A DNA stretch of 64,000 nucleotides. Source: an uncultured Clostridia bacterium. Lineage in GTDB: Bacteria; Bacillota; Clostridia; UBA1381. Positions within the stretch are counted from its first letter, which is position 1. Each line of letters begins with the position of its first letter. The translations under genes and the position numbers were made by a program. Below are positions 1 through 8,584 of the stretch, one piece after another. The stretch lies in assembly GCA_947626135.1 (NCBI GenBank), contig CANQQZ010000008.1, forward strand, positions 1 through 64,000. The letters are read 5' to 3'. A model generated the notes under the pieces. It saw only the letters and a list, made by a program, of their open reading frames with translations, made no database searches and was not told the DNA's origin.

Positions 1-176
1 TTGCAGCTATGGTATAATAACCTCACGAAACAATACGAAATCGAAGATTTCTGTGTTTCGGAGAACATTTTATCATAGCGCTGCGGCGATGATGCCGCCT
101 TGCAGCTATGGTATAATAACCTCACGAAACAATACGAAATCGAAGATTTCTGTGTTTCGGAGAACATTTTATCATA
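1..176. repeat. Tandem palindromic repeat, two copies, upstream of radA
   Basis: A 77-bp sequence occurs identically at 1-77 and 100-176 (99-bp period). Each copy contains TATAATAACCTCACGAAACA followed by TGTGTTTCGG, so GAAACA/TGTTTC and GAAATC/GATTTC can fold into a hairpin. The 22-bp linker with its flanks forms a second dyad (CATAGC near 75 against GCTATG near 105, with GCGGC/GCCGC inside). A diverged copy lies near 61930. The first copy is probably cut by the window edge, so more units may lie to the left. The TATAAT at 112-117 may be the radA -10, but I see no good -35. Confidence 0.85.
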
Positions 177-199
177 ACCGAAGGAAAGGGATGGATGCC

Positions 200-1576
200 A
201 TGAAAACAAAATCCTCATATATATGCTCGGAATGCGGATACAAATCTCCGAAATGGATGGGCAAGTGTCCCGGCTGCGGAAGCTGGAATACCATGCAGGA
301 AACGCTTGAGACGCCGGACGCCGCGTCCAGAACAAAATCGATAGCGAGCCCGCTTCAGGCGGCTATGCGCCGCGGAGCGCGGCAAATGCGCGACATAAAG
401 CCGGGTTATGAAAAAAGGCAGTCGACAGGACTGAAGGAGCTTGACAGAGTGCTGGGCGGCGGCATGGTTCAGGGCTCGCTTATACTTGTCGGGGGAGATC
501 CGGGCATAGGCAAATCCACCCTGCTTTTGCAGATATGCCGTTCGGGAGTGACAAATGGCAAAATACTGTATGTTTCGGGCGAGGAATCGGAGGGGCAAAT
601 AAAAATCCGCGCCGAGAGGCTCGGAATCGACAATCCGGATTTATATCTTCTGAGTGAAAATGATGTGGAAACGGCTTTATCCGCGATACAGGACATAAAA
701 CCGGAAATGGTGATCATAGATTCGATACAGACCATGCATATCGACGCTATCGCTTCCGCATCCGGAAGCGTGCCGCAGGTGCGCGAAGCCACCAACGCGT
801 TTATGCGTTTGGCAAAGGGCATGGGTATAGTTGTGTTTATCGTCGGACATGTCACCAAGGACGGCGCTCTCGCGGGTCCGAGGGTCCTCGAGCACATGGT
901 GGACTGCGTGCTGTATTTCGAGGGCGAGCGCCAGACCTCGTTCCGGCTGCTGAGGAGCGTAAAAAACCGCTTCGGCTCGACAAATGAGATAGGCGTGTTT
1001 GATATGACCGAAAAGGGATTGATTGAGGTCGAGAATCCGTCTATGCTGCTTCTTGAGGGCAGAAACGAAAATATTTCCGGCAACAGTGTGGTATGCGCCA
1101 TAGAAGGCTCACGGGGCGTTATGGCGGAGATTCAGGCGCTCGTGACGCCGACAGGCTTCGGGAATCCGCGCAGAATGTCCGCGGGTATAGACTTAAACCG
1201 CGTTATACTTCTTATCGCGGTGCTTGAAAAGCGCGCGCATATGAATCTTTCCAACAGCGATGTATACATAAACGTCGCCGGAGGACTTCGCATAGATGAG
1301 CGCGCCGTGGATTTGGGCATATGCGCCGCTATAGCGTCCGGACAATCGGACGCGGTTATCCCGCCGGATATGATTTTTATAGGCGAGGTTGGTCTGGGCG
1401 GCGAGCTCAGAGCCGTTTCGCAGCTTGAAAAACGAATAGGCGAGGCGGCAAAGCTTGGTTTTTCCTCAGCGATTGTTCCGAAGCGCTCGCTGAAAAAAAT
1501 CAAGGTGCCGGACGGCTTTGCCGCTTACGGCGCGGATACAATAGACGACGTTATGCGGCTGATTAAAAGAAAATAA
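200..1576 (+). CDS. radA: DNA repair protein RadA (Sms)
   Basis: RadA is a RecA-like ATPase that acts as a branch-migration helicase in recombinational repair. The 458-residue length is normal. An N-terminal zinc finger (C9, C12, C23, C26) is followed by a Walker A motif GGDPGIGKST near residue 100, the RadA signature KNRFGS near residue 256, and a C-terminal Lon-like domain. I chose the ATG at 200 because AAGGAAAGGG at 181-190 is correctly spaced for it and too close to the ATG at 191; the open frame back to 53 runs through repeat DNA. The gene converges on a tyrosine recombinase with only 2 bp between the stops. Confidence 0.95.
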   Translation: MKTKSSYICSECGYKSPKWMGKCPGCGSWNTMQETLETPDAASRTKSIASPLQAAMRRGARQMRDIKPGYEKRQSTGLKELDRVLGGGMVQGSLILVGGDPGIGKSTLLLQICRSGVTNGKILYVSGEESEGQIKIRAERLGIDNPDLYLLSENDVETALSAIQDIKPEMVIIDSIQTMHIDAIASASGSVPQVREATNAFMRLAKGMGIVVFIVGHVTKDGALAGPRVLEHMVDCVLYFEGERQTSFRLLRSVKNRFGSTNEIGVFDMTEKGLIEVENPSMLLLEGRNENISGNSVVCAIEGSRGVMAEIQALVTPTGFGNPRRMSAGIDLNRVILLIAVLEKRAHMNLSNSDVYINVAGGLRIDERAVDLGICAAIASGQSDAVIPPDMIFIGEVGLGGELRAVSQLEKRIGEAAKLGFSSAIVPKRSLKKIKVPDGFAAYGADTIDDVMRLIKRK

Positions 1577-1578
1577 TA

Positions 1579-2634
1579 TCAGAGACGGTCCTCGCCGATG
1601 ATTTCAAAATTGCGCATAACCTCAAGACGTTTCCGAACGGCATACTGCGTGTAGTATTTGTGAGTAACCTCGATATTTTTGTGACCCATAAGCTCCGCGA
1701 CCATTTTTATATCCACTCCGTCGGCAATCATATTGCAGGCGAATGTGCGTCTTAAGGCGTGAGGCTTACATTTATCGGGGTCGGTAATCCCTGCGGCGCA
1801 GCAGTATTTTTTCAGTGTTTTTTCCACGCCCTGAGCCGAAAGCCGAGTGCCGAGCCGGCTCAGGAATAACGCGTTTTTATCCTTCGCGTCCTCTATTTTT
1901 TCGCGTTCGAGCATATATTTAAACAGTTCGTTTTCCACCTGCACGGGCATAAATATTTCCTGCTCGTCTCCGCCTTTGCGGGTTACGATAAATGACGATG
2001 TTTCAAAATCCACATCGTTTATATCGAGATTTATCAGCTCGCTCACGCGGCAGCCGGTGCCCAGATATGCGATAAACAGAGCGATATCGCGCTGTTTTTT
2101 GTTCAGGTATTCCGTCAAATCGCGTCCCTTGAAATATTTTTCTCCCTCATAAAGCACGTTAATAAGGTTTATAGTGTCGGAGGTTGACAGAGGACGCTTC
2201 ATTTTCTGATGCTGTTTTTTGAAATCAAGCTTGTCCGTAACGTTCTGTGAGATGTAATCGTTTTTATAGAGGTACAAAAAAAGCCCGCGGACGCCTGACA
2301 GCTTGCGGTTTATTCCCGCCGCGTCGTTATGACGGACGCGTTTATAGGCGTGTCCGGACGGAGATACGCATTCCGTTTCGTATTCCTTTAAATACAGCGT
2401 AAACGCGTTTAAATCGCGGATGGTGACCTTTTCCATATGCTCGACGGTGAAATCCGAATTGTTTTCGAGCTCCTTAAATTTCGTCCGGCGCAGAAAATTA
2501 AAAAAAACCTTTATGTCGATGCTGTAGCCTATCTGAGTGTTCACGCTTTCGCCGCGGTAGGCGACCTCTATGTAGTCAAAGACAAATTCCGGCATTTCGG
2601 ATAAAAACTCTGCCAGCTTCGATTGCTTGCTCAT
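1579..2634 (-). CDS. Tyrosine recombinase/integrase (XerC/D-like)
   Basis: A 351-residue site-specific recombinase with an N-terminal SAM-like core-binding domain (about 1-140) and a C-terminal catalytic domain. The catalytic set is visible: Arg in GTGCRVSEL, Lys in the RKGGDE beta-hairpin, HxxR in PHALRRTF, His in MGHKNIEVTH and Tyr in HKYYTQY. The start is supported by AGAGGTCG upstream. It is somewhat longer than XerC/D (about 300), and I see no phage or element genes beside it. It could be the chromosome-dimer resolvase or a stand-alone invertase. I found no clean 11-6-11 site next to it, unlike the second recombinase at 62053. Confidence 0.9.
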   Translation of the reverse strand: MSKQSKLAEFLSEMPEFVFDYIEVAYRGESVNTQIGYSIDIKVFFNFLRRTKFKELENNSDFTVEHMEKVTIRDLNAFTLYLKEYETECVSPSGHAYKRVRHNDAAGINRKLSGVRGLFLYLYKNDYISQNVTDKLDFKKQHQKMKRPLSTSDTINLINVLYEGEKYFKGRDLTEYLNKKQRDIALFIAYLGTGCRVSELINLDINDVDFETSSFIVTRKGGDEQEIFMPVQVENELFKYMLEREKIEDAKDKNALFLSRLGTRLSAQGVEKTLKKYCCAAGITDPDKCKPHALRRTFACNMIADGVDIKMVAELMGHKNIEVTHKYYTQYAVRKRLEVMRNFEIIGEDRL

Positions 2635-2855
2635 AAAACGACCTCTTTTCGGGGTAATTTCGGGCGCTGCCGCGCGCTAAAAGCGCAAAAAAGCGCCGCG
2701 CGGAGCCTCCGCAGGTTTAATTATACTTTTTTCCGCGTATTTTTTCAAGTAAATTAAGAAAAAATTTAAAATAGATATAGACGAAAATAAAAAAATATAG
2801 TAAAATAGAGCTGTAGTTGTAAAGCATCGGATACAATCGGGAAAGGACGTGTGTT
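2635..2855. promoter_or_regulatory. Divergent intergenic region with GC-rich dyad and yloU promoter
   Basis: The 221 bp between the divergent recombinase and yloU genes hold a GC-rich inverted repeat near 2662-2707 (complementary CGCGCG-type arms around AAAAGCGCAAAA) and an AT-rich tract. For yloU a -10 TAAAAT lies at 2801-2806, with a weak -35 TAGACG 17 bp upstream. A ribosome-binding site GGAAAGGA precedes the ATG at 2856. The dyad may be a terminator or an operator; the sequence does not decide. Confidence 0.4.
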
Positions 2856-3212
2856 ATGGTATTAAAAACAGACGGCGAACGGGGCGCGATATTTATCGCG
2901 AACAACGTTATCGCCGAGGTAGCCGGCGCGGTGGCATCCAAATGCTACGGAGTTGTGGGAATGGCAACGCGCAGTAAAAAGGACGGCTTTGTAAGTCTTT
3001 TAAGGCAGGACGCTATGACAAGAGGGATCGGAGTCGGCGTCAGGGACAGCGGAATTACGATAGATATCCACATTATTATCGAATACGGCATGAACATAAA
3101 CTCGGTGTGCCGCAGCATCGTAAACCGCGTGAGATACACGATTGAAAAATCGGTAGGATTAAAGGTAAACCGCGTTAACGTGCGCGTTGAAGGCGTCAGG
3201 GTAGATGAATAG
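2856..3212 (+). CDS. Asp23/Gls24 family protein (YloU-like)
   Basis: A 118-residue cytoplasmic protein of the Asp23/Gls24 family. The conserved start of the domain is visible (GAIFIANNVIAEVAGAVA), and the C-terminus carries the usual valine-rich strand (VNVRVEGVRV). In Firmicutes yloU is typically followed by yloV/fakA and recG, and that order is kept here, with the next gene 11 bp downstream. Family members have been linked to envelope stress and cell-surface processes, but the biochemical role of YloU is not settled. Confidence 0.9.
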   Translation: MVLKTDGERGAIFIANNVIAEVAGAVASKCYGVVGMATRSKKDGFVSLLRQDAMTRGIGVGVRDSGITIDIHIIIEYGMNINSVCRSIVNRVRYTIEKSVGLKVNRVNVRVEGVRVDE

Positions 3213-3223
3213 GGGTGTTTTAA

Positions 3224-4975
3224 ATTAAAAGATTAGACGGGGCAAAATTTGCCAAAATGATTATCAGCGGAGCTAATAACCTGTACAATAACAGGGAAAC
3301 CGTAGACGACTTAAATGTGTTTCCCGTACCCGACGGTGATACCGGAACGAATATGTCGCTTACGGCGGCGGCGATGGTCGAGGAGCTTAGCGCCGGCGAG
3401 ATAAAGTCGATAGAGAAGGCGGCGGATAAAATGGCGTTTGCCACGCTGCGCGGCGCGAGGGGCAACTCGGGCGTTATTTTGTCGCAGCTTTTCAAGGGTA
3501 TGTCAAAGAGCTTAAAGGGCAAGGATTCCTGTACTCCTCAGGAGTTTGCCGATGCGCTTGACGCGGGCTCAAAAACCGCGTATAAGGCGGTCATGAAGCC
3601 GACCGAGGGCACGATACTGACTGTCGCGAGAGTGGCGGCTGAGGGAGCCGCGGCGTCCGATAAGGATTCCATAGAGTCCGTAATGGAGGCGGCGGTGGAA
3701 AAGGGCGAGGCGGCTTTGAAGCATACCACGGAGCAGCTCCCGAGCCTTGCCGAGGCGGGCGTTGTGGACGCGGGCGGTCAGGGCTGGATGTATATTCTTG
3801 AAGGTGCGCTTCAGTTTTTACATACCGGAAAGCCCATAAAGAGCAGCGCGCCGGAAAAGAAGGAGCGCGGTGCGGCAGCGGGCACGGCACAGGCTAAAGC
3901 AAGCGCGAATATACGCTTTAAATATTGCACGGAATTTATAGTGGAAAAGAAGAAAAATTCCGTGAATGTGGAAAAATTCCGCGAGACGATTAAGCCGAAG
4001 GGGAATTGTATGCTTGTTATAGACGATGATGATGTTGTCAAGGTTCATATACACACCAACCATCCGGGCTTTGTAATAGAGGAAGCCATAAAAATGGGCG
4101 AGATCATGAATCTTAAAATAGACAATATGAAGCGTCAGCACAATTCCATTATAAACGGCACGGATGCAAAGCCGGTGGCGGTTGCGGGCAAGAAGCTTAT
4201 AGCCGCGGACGAGGCGCCGGAAAGCGATAGAGGAGAGGACGAGGATATGCCGGCGTCCGCCGAGACGAAGCCGCAGAAAAAGCAGCGTAAGGCTAAGACC
4301 GAGGAGATCAGGGACTTCGGATTCGCGGCGGTGTGCTCCGGAAAAGGCATGGCGGACATGCTTAAAAATCTGGGCGCGGACCGCATAATCGAGGGCGGTC
4401 AGTCCATGAACCCGAGCGCGCACGACATAGTGCGGGCTGTATCCAAGATTCGCGCAAAAACGGTGTTCGTGTTCCCCAACAATAAAAACATCATAATGGC
4501 GGCAAATCAAGCCATTGATTTGATAAGCGACAAGAAGGTAGTTGTTATTCCGACAGTCAATATTCCTCAGTGTGTCAAATCCCTTATGGCGTTCAATCCG
4601 CAGAGGACAGCCGAGGAAAATGAGACGCTGCTCACAAAAGCAGCCGACAAGGTAAAGGCGGGTCATATCACATACGCGGTCAGAAATACGGAGATAGACG
4701 GAAACCACGTCTCCAAGGGCGATATCCTGGGAATTACAAACGGGGATATTTCATATATCGGCAAGGATCTGGACGATGTGCTTGTGGAGATGATAGCCGA
4801 TTATATAGACGAGGATACCGAGTATGTAACGGTTTATTACGGCAAGGATATAAAGCCCAGGAACGCGGCTAAGCTGGAGGAAATGCTTTCCCGCAAATAC
4901 GAGGAAGATGAAATAGAGGTTTCCTTCAAAAAAGGCGGTCAGCCGCTGTATTATTATATTGTATCGGTGGAATAA
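3224..4975 (+). CDS. fakA: Fatty acid kinase catalytic subunit FakA (YloV, DAK2 domain)
   Basis: FakA phosphorylates fatty acids bound to FakB/DegV proteins, feeding exogenous fatty acids into phospholipids. The N-terminal DAK2/DhaL domain shows NVFPVPDGDTGTNM, with aspartates that bind Mg-ATP, and GARGNSGVILSQ. A charged linker near residues 320-360 leads to a C-terminal domain. The first ATG (3257) lies inside the conserved N-terminus: the family motif xLDGxxFAxMI is encoded upstream as RLDGAKFAKMI. The only possible start between the in-frame TAA at 3221 and that motif is ATT at 3224, preceded by AGGGGTG at optimal spacing, so I place the start there (583 residues). The stop TAA abuts the recG ATG. 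Confidence 0.88.
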   Translation: MKRLDGAKFAKMIISGANNLYNNRETVDDLNVFPVPDGDTGTNMSLTAAAMVEELSAGEIKSIEKAADKMAFATLRGARGNSGVILSQLFKGMSKSLKGKDSCTPQEFADALDAGSKTAYKAVMKPTEGTILTVARVAAEGAAASDKDSIESVMEAAVEKGEAALKHTTEQLPSLAEAGVVDAGGQGWMYILEGALQFLHTGKPIKSSAPEKKERGAAAGTAQAKASANIRFKYCTEFIVEKKKNSVNVEKFRETIKPKGNCMLVIDDDDVVKVHIHTNHPGFVIEEAIKMGEIMNLKIDNMKRQHNSIINGTDAKPVAVAGKKLIAADEAPESDRGEDEDMPASAETKPQKKQRKAKTEEIRDFGFAAVCSGKGMADMLKNLGADRIIEGGQSMNPSAHDIVRAVSKIRAKTVFVFPNNKNIIMAANQAIDLISDKKVVVIPTVNIPQCVKSLMAFNPQRTAEENETLLTKAADKVKAGHITYAVRNTEIDGNHVSKGDILGITNGDISYIGKDLDDVLVEMIADYIDEDTEYVTVYYGKDIKPRNAAKLEEMLSRKYEEDEIEVSFKKGGQPLYYYIVSVE

Positions 4976-7015
4976 ATGGTAAACAAAGAAATTACTGAGC
5001 TTCCCGGTATAGGAGAAAAAAGAGCGGAGCTGTTTAAAAAGAGAGGCATACGCACTCTTTCGGATCTGCTCTATTTTTTTCCGAGAAGTCATGAGGACAG
5101 GACTGCGTTTCGGGAAATCGCGGACTGTAAAGAGGGTGAGGACGTATGCATAAAAGCGATCGCCGTATCGTCTGTCAAGGTGTACCGTGTCCGGCGGAAT
5201 ATGACGGTTTCAACCATGCCTGTGTGCGATTCTTCGGGCTCGCTTCATATCGTCTGGTACAATAACCGCTTTGTTAAGGACGCTTATCACGCGGACGAGG
5301 AATATATTTTTTTCGGCAGGGTCACGCGCGATAAATACGGAAAACGGCAAATGGTGAATCCAATTGTCGAAAGGTCCGGAAATGAGCGTTTTACCGGTAA
5401 AATCGTGCCGCTTTATCATCTGACCGGAAATCTGACGCAGAAAATAGTCCAGTCGGCTATGGAAAACGCGCTTAGAGCTGCCGGACGGCTTGACGAATAT
5501 ATACCCGATGATATACGCGCGGGATATAAGCTTGCGGAAATTAATTTCGCGATGAAAAATATCCACTTCCCGGATGATTTCAATAGCTACAGTATCGCGC
5601 GGCGGCGGTTCGTGTTCGAGGAGCTGATGATTTTACAGCTTGCCCTGCTTGAAAAAAAGACGGATAACACCGCGGCGGAGGGTATAGTCTTTGAGGATAC
5701 TCTTTGCGTAAACGAATTTATATCATCATTGCCGTTCCCGCTTACGGGAGCGCAGCGGCGGACGCTGGAGGAAATCACAGCCGATTTGACAAGCGGAGGA
5801 ATAATGAACAGGCTTGTGCAGGGCGATGTTGGCTCCGGAAAAACAGCCGTCGCGGCGGCGGCAATTTACGCCGCAGTCAAAAACGGACATCAGGCTGCAA
5901 TGATGGCGCCGACGGAAATTCTCGCGCGTCAGCATAAGGAAACGCTTGATGAATTGTTTGCCGGCTCGGGAATAAATGTTGTGCTGCTGACAGGAGGAAT
6001 GAAGGCGGCAGAGCGCCGCCGCGCCCTCGATTATATAGCGCTCGGTTCCGCGGATGTGATTATAGGAACACACGCCGTTATACAGGAGGATGTGGAATAT
6101 TACGACCTCGCGCTTGCCGTAGCGGACGAGCAGCACAGATTCGGCGTGGGACAAAGAGCGGCTCTGGCAGCCAAGGGACACAACCCGCATATGCTCATCA
6201 TGTCCGCGACCCCGATACCGCGCACGCTCGCGCTTATTCTTTACGGCGATTTGGATATCTCCGTGATCGACGAGCTGCCTCCGGGAAGGAAAGCCGTAAA
6301 AACATATGCGGTCGGCGAGAATATGCGCAAAAGGGTCTGCGCGTTTATAGAAAAAAATGTAAGCGCGGGCTCGCAGGCTTATGTGGTGTGTCCGCTTGTA
6401 GAGGAAACGGAAACAAGCGATTTAAAGGATGCGCAGGGATTGGCGGAGCGATTGCAGGAGATGTTTCCGCAATACAGAGTCGGACTTGTCCACGGTAAAA
6501 TGCGTCCCAAGCTAAAAGACGCGGTTATGACGAGCTTTGTGGCGGGAGATATTCAGATACTCGTTTCCACTACGGTAATCGAGGTGGGAGTAAATGTTCC
6601 GAACGCGAATTTAATGATAATCGAAAACGCGGAGAGGTTCGGTCTGTCACAGCTGCATCAGCTCAGAGGACGTGTGGGAAGAGGGCAGGAGCAGGCGTTC
6701 TGCATACTGATCGCTCACGGCAATAATGAAATTACGCGTCAGCGTATGAGAACAATGTGCACGTCAAATGACGGCTTTTATATAAGCGAGCAGGATTTAA
6801 AGCTGCGCGGTCCGGGTGACTTTTTCGGCACAAGGCAGCATGGATTGCCGGAAATGCGCATAGCGAATCTTTTTGAAGACACCGACATATTAAAGCAGGC
6901 TCAGGAGGCGGCGAAAAAAATTATTTCCGAGGATGCATCCTTGGCGGGGGAAAAATACGCGCGTCTTAAAGCGCGCGTCGAAAAGCTTTTGCCGGAAGAC
7001 GTGGTTATGAACTGA
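4976..7015 (+). CDS. recG: ATP-dependent DNA helicase RecG
   Basis: RecG (679 residues, normal length) remodels stalled replication forks and Holliday junctions. An N-terminal wedge/OB domain (about 1-230) is followed by helicase motifs: Walker A GDVGSGKT, the DEQH-type Walker B ADEQHRFGV, motif III SATPIPRT, and motif VI QLRGRVGRG. The ATG directly follows the fakA stop with no gap, so translation is probably coupled. A strong palindrome (CGGACGGCG, 6-nt loop, CGCCGTCCG at 7071-7094) follows the gene. Confidence 0.97.
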   Translation: MVNKEITELPGIGEKRAELFKKRGIRTLSDLLYFFPRSHEDRTAFREIADCKEGEDVCIKAIAVSSVKVYRVRRNMTVSTMPVCDSSGSLHIVWYNNRFVKDAYHADEEYIFFGRVTRDKYGKRQMVNPIVERSGNERFTGKIVPLYHLTGNLTQKIVQSAMENALRAAGRLDEYIPDDIRAGYKLAEINFAMKNIHFPDDFNSYSIARRRFVFEELMILQLALLEKKTDNTAAEGIVFEDTLCVNEFISSLPFPLTGAQRRTLEEITADLTSGGIMNRLVQGDVGSGKTAVAAAAIYAAVKNGHQAAMMAPTEILARQHKETLDELFAGSGINVVLLTGGMKAAERRRALDYIALGSADVIIGTHAVIQEDVEYYDLALAVADEQHRFGVGQRAALAAKGHNPHMLIMSATPIPRTLALILYGDLDISVIDELPPGRKAVKTYAVGENMRKRVCAFIEKNVSAGSQAYVVCPLVEETETSDLKDAQGLAERLQEMFPQYRVGLVHGKMRPKLKDAVMTSFVAGDIQILVSTTVIEVGVNVPNANLMIIENAERFGLSQLHQLRGRVGRGQEQAFCILIAHGNNEITRQRMRTMCTSNDGFYISEQDLKLRGPGDFFGTRQHGLPEMRIANLFEDTDILKQAQEAAKKIISEDASLAGEKYARLKARVEKLLPEDVVMN

Positions 7016-7070
7016 CATATTTTACATTGTATTAAAAAAACCGTACTGCATAAAGTATTATCGGGAGGAG

Positions 7071-7094
7071 CGGACGGCGTTACAGCGCCGTCCG
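7071..7094. other. Perfect 9-bp GC hairpin between recG and the SASP gene
   Basis: CGGACGGCG and CGCCGTCCG flank a 6-base loop. No T-run follows, so it is not a canonical terminator. It may stabilise the SASP leader or end recG transcription inefficiently. Confidence 0.5.
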
Positions 7095-7131
7095 TGAAAC
7101 GACCTGAGTCTAAAAAAAGGAGAAAACGACA

Positions 7132-7320
7132 ATGGGAAACGATAATAACAACAACAGCAGCAAAAAGGGTTTGGAGCAGTTCAAGATGGAAGCGGCAAAT
7201 GAGGTCGGCGTATCTCTCAAGCAGGGCTACAACGGCGACCTGACCGCGCGTCAGGCAGGCTCGATCGGCGGTCAGATGGTCAAGAAGATGATCGAGTCCT
7301 ATGAGCAGAAGCTTTCTTAA
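7132..7320 (+). CDS. Alpha/beta-type small acid-soluble spore protein
   Basis: A 62-residue SASP that coats and protects DNA in the forespore and is degraded on germination. Diagnostic segments are EQFKMEAANEVGV, which contains the germination protease (GPR) cleavage region, and GDLTARQAGSIGGQMVKKMI, the DNA-binding helix. An Asn-rich N-terminus is usual. The leader has AAAGGAG before the ATG and a strong terminator follows, so the gene is monocistronic. By family knowledge it should be under sigma-G. I could not identify a convincing sigma-G promoter, although CATAAAGTA near 7049 resembles a -10. Confidence 0.95.
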   Translation: MGNDNNNNSSKKGLEQFKMEAANEVGVSLKQGYNGDLTARQAGSIGGQMVKKMIESYEQKLS

Positions 7321-7340
7321 ACCGCGAAAAGAAGGTATAA

Positions 7341-7376
7341 AAAAAGACAGCCTTTAATGAAAAGGCTGTCTTTTTT
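7341..7376 (+). terminator. Intrinsic terminator of the SASP gene
   Basis: AAAGACAGCC pairs with GGCTGTCTTT around a short AT loop and is followed by a T-run. Confidence 0.9.
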
Positions 7377-7407
7377 GTGCAAATAGCAAAAATTTTGCGA
7401 AAAAATA

Positions 7408-7436
7408 TTGCATTTTTTGTAAAAATATGCTATAAT
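7408..7436 (+). promoter_or_regulatory. Sigma-A promoter of the membrane operon
   Basis: TTGCAT at 7408-7413 and TATAAT at 7431-7436 are separated by 17 bp. They lie about 48 bp before the first gene of the 7484-10603 operon. Confidence 0.8.
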
Positions 7437-7483
7437 TTGCATGCTAGTGTATATTACAGACGAGAGGAGGACAGCGCGGATAT

Positions 7484-8563
7484 ATGAAAAGGGTTATATT
7501 TGAAAAATGGCAGATTAAAAAGCTGCTGATGTGGTTTCTTATGTTTGTGATATTCGGCGGCGGATATATATGCTACACCACATATACGCTTTACAACGAC
7601 AAATCCGGAGAGGAATACTACTGGCAGAAAAATCTTATAGATTCGAACAGGGAGACAGCCAAATGGCTCGGCGGGAAAGCGACGCACGTATACACGGGAA
7701 CGTATGTCGAGAGCATAAAGGAGCTTGCGTTAAGAAACAGCTATTACAGGGTGGTATGCTGCGTGTGGTTCCGATGGAAGGGGAACGATGATCTCGATAT
7801 GCTGAGCAATTTCCATGTTTACAACGGCACAATGAATAAGCTCGACGTCATGGAGGATACGACAATTGACGGCTGGCGCTACCAGCGCTGCCGAATAGAC
7901 GTGACGATTAACAACGATTTCTGGACTGTGCGTTTTCCGCTTGAATCGTATCAGCTGAGATTTTACATAGAGCCGAACGTTCCGTCGAATATTGTTGTGC
8001 TTGAGGAGGACGAAGGCACAAGCTCATATAACGGCAACATGGGCATACCGGGCTTTTACATTCTGCGTCATGATACGGCGGAGTTTACGCAGGTTTACGG
8101 TACATCTTACGGAAAAACGAATAAGGACAGCGAGGTAACCTCCGAATTTATGACCCAGATGGAGATAAACCGCAGCAATCTCGGACTTTACGCCAAGTGC
8201 TTTATTGCGCTGTTCGGAACATCGCTGTGGGTTTTTATAACCATGCTTCTGTGCACATATCATAGGGTAGATCCGCTGAGCATGATCCCTGCGGCTCTTT
8301 TCGGTACGGTCTCCAACATCATGGTCGGCGCGAATTTGCTGCCCGATTCGCTTGAGATAGGACTTTTGGAATACGTCAACGCATGGGGCATATTGACAAT
8401 CATAGCCGGCGCGCTGACGATTATAAACATAAACCGCATACGGACAAAGTACAACGACCATGAATTTGCCGCGCTGTTCGGGCGGATAATGAGCTTTACG
8501 CTGATGTTTATAGTGGTGCTCGGGCACATACTTATGCCCGTGTCCGCGTATCTGGCAGGATGA
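7484..8563 (+). CDS. Membrane protein with extracytoplasmic domain and four C-terminal TM helices (DUF4436-like)
   Basis: I do not recognise this 359-residue protein with certainty. It has one N-terminal TM helix (about 13-33), a roughly 200-residue outside domain, and four C-terminal TM helices (about 236-356). The domain ends in a beta-strand motif FPLESYQLRFYIEP, followed by a TM2-TM3 stretch containing ALFGTVSNIMVGANLLP. From memory these resemble DUF4436 proteins (FPxDxY motif and LFALPxLRN-type loop). The topology is also that of pentameric ligand-gated channels, whose FPxDxQ loop and M2-M3 loop occupy similar places. It is the first gene of an operon with a K+ channel. The link to a known channel family is inference. 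Confidence 0.6.
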   Translation: MKRVIFEKWQIKKLLMWFLMFVIFGGGYICYTTYTLYNDKSGEEYYWQKNLIDSNRETAKWLGGKATHVYTGTYVESIKELALRNSYYRVVCCVWFRWKGNDDLDMLSNFHVYNGTMNKLDVMEDTTIDGWRYQRCRIDVTINNDFWTVRFPLESYQLRFYIEPNVPSNIVVLEEDEGTSSYNGNMGIPGFYILRHDTAEFTQVYGTSYGKTNKDSEVTSEFMTQMEINRSNLGLYAKCFIALFGTSLWVFITMLLCTYHRVDPLSMIPAALFGTVSNIMVGANLLPDSLEIGLLEYVNAWGILTIIAGALTIININRIRTKYNDHEFAALFGRIMSFTLMFIVVLGHILMPVSAYLAG

Positions 8564-8584
8564 TTGGCGGAAGGAGAAACGGTT

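Noticed and set aside
1-176. Possible CRISPR start (direct repeats with a short spacer)
   Set aside because: Units of 77 bp with a 22-bp linker that is part of a palindrome, only two copies visible, and a related copy at 61930 without array structure.
3818-4708. Long minus-strand open frame (296 residues)
   Set aside because: Antisense shadow of fakA, with Cys/His/Arg-rich composition and no motifs.
7021-7060. Sigma-G promoter of the SASP gene
   Set aside because: A -10-like CATAAAGTA is present but the nearest -35-like GTATT is at an unsuitable distance, so I do not list it as a feature.
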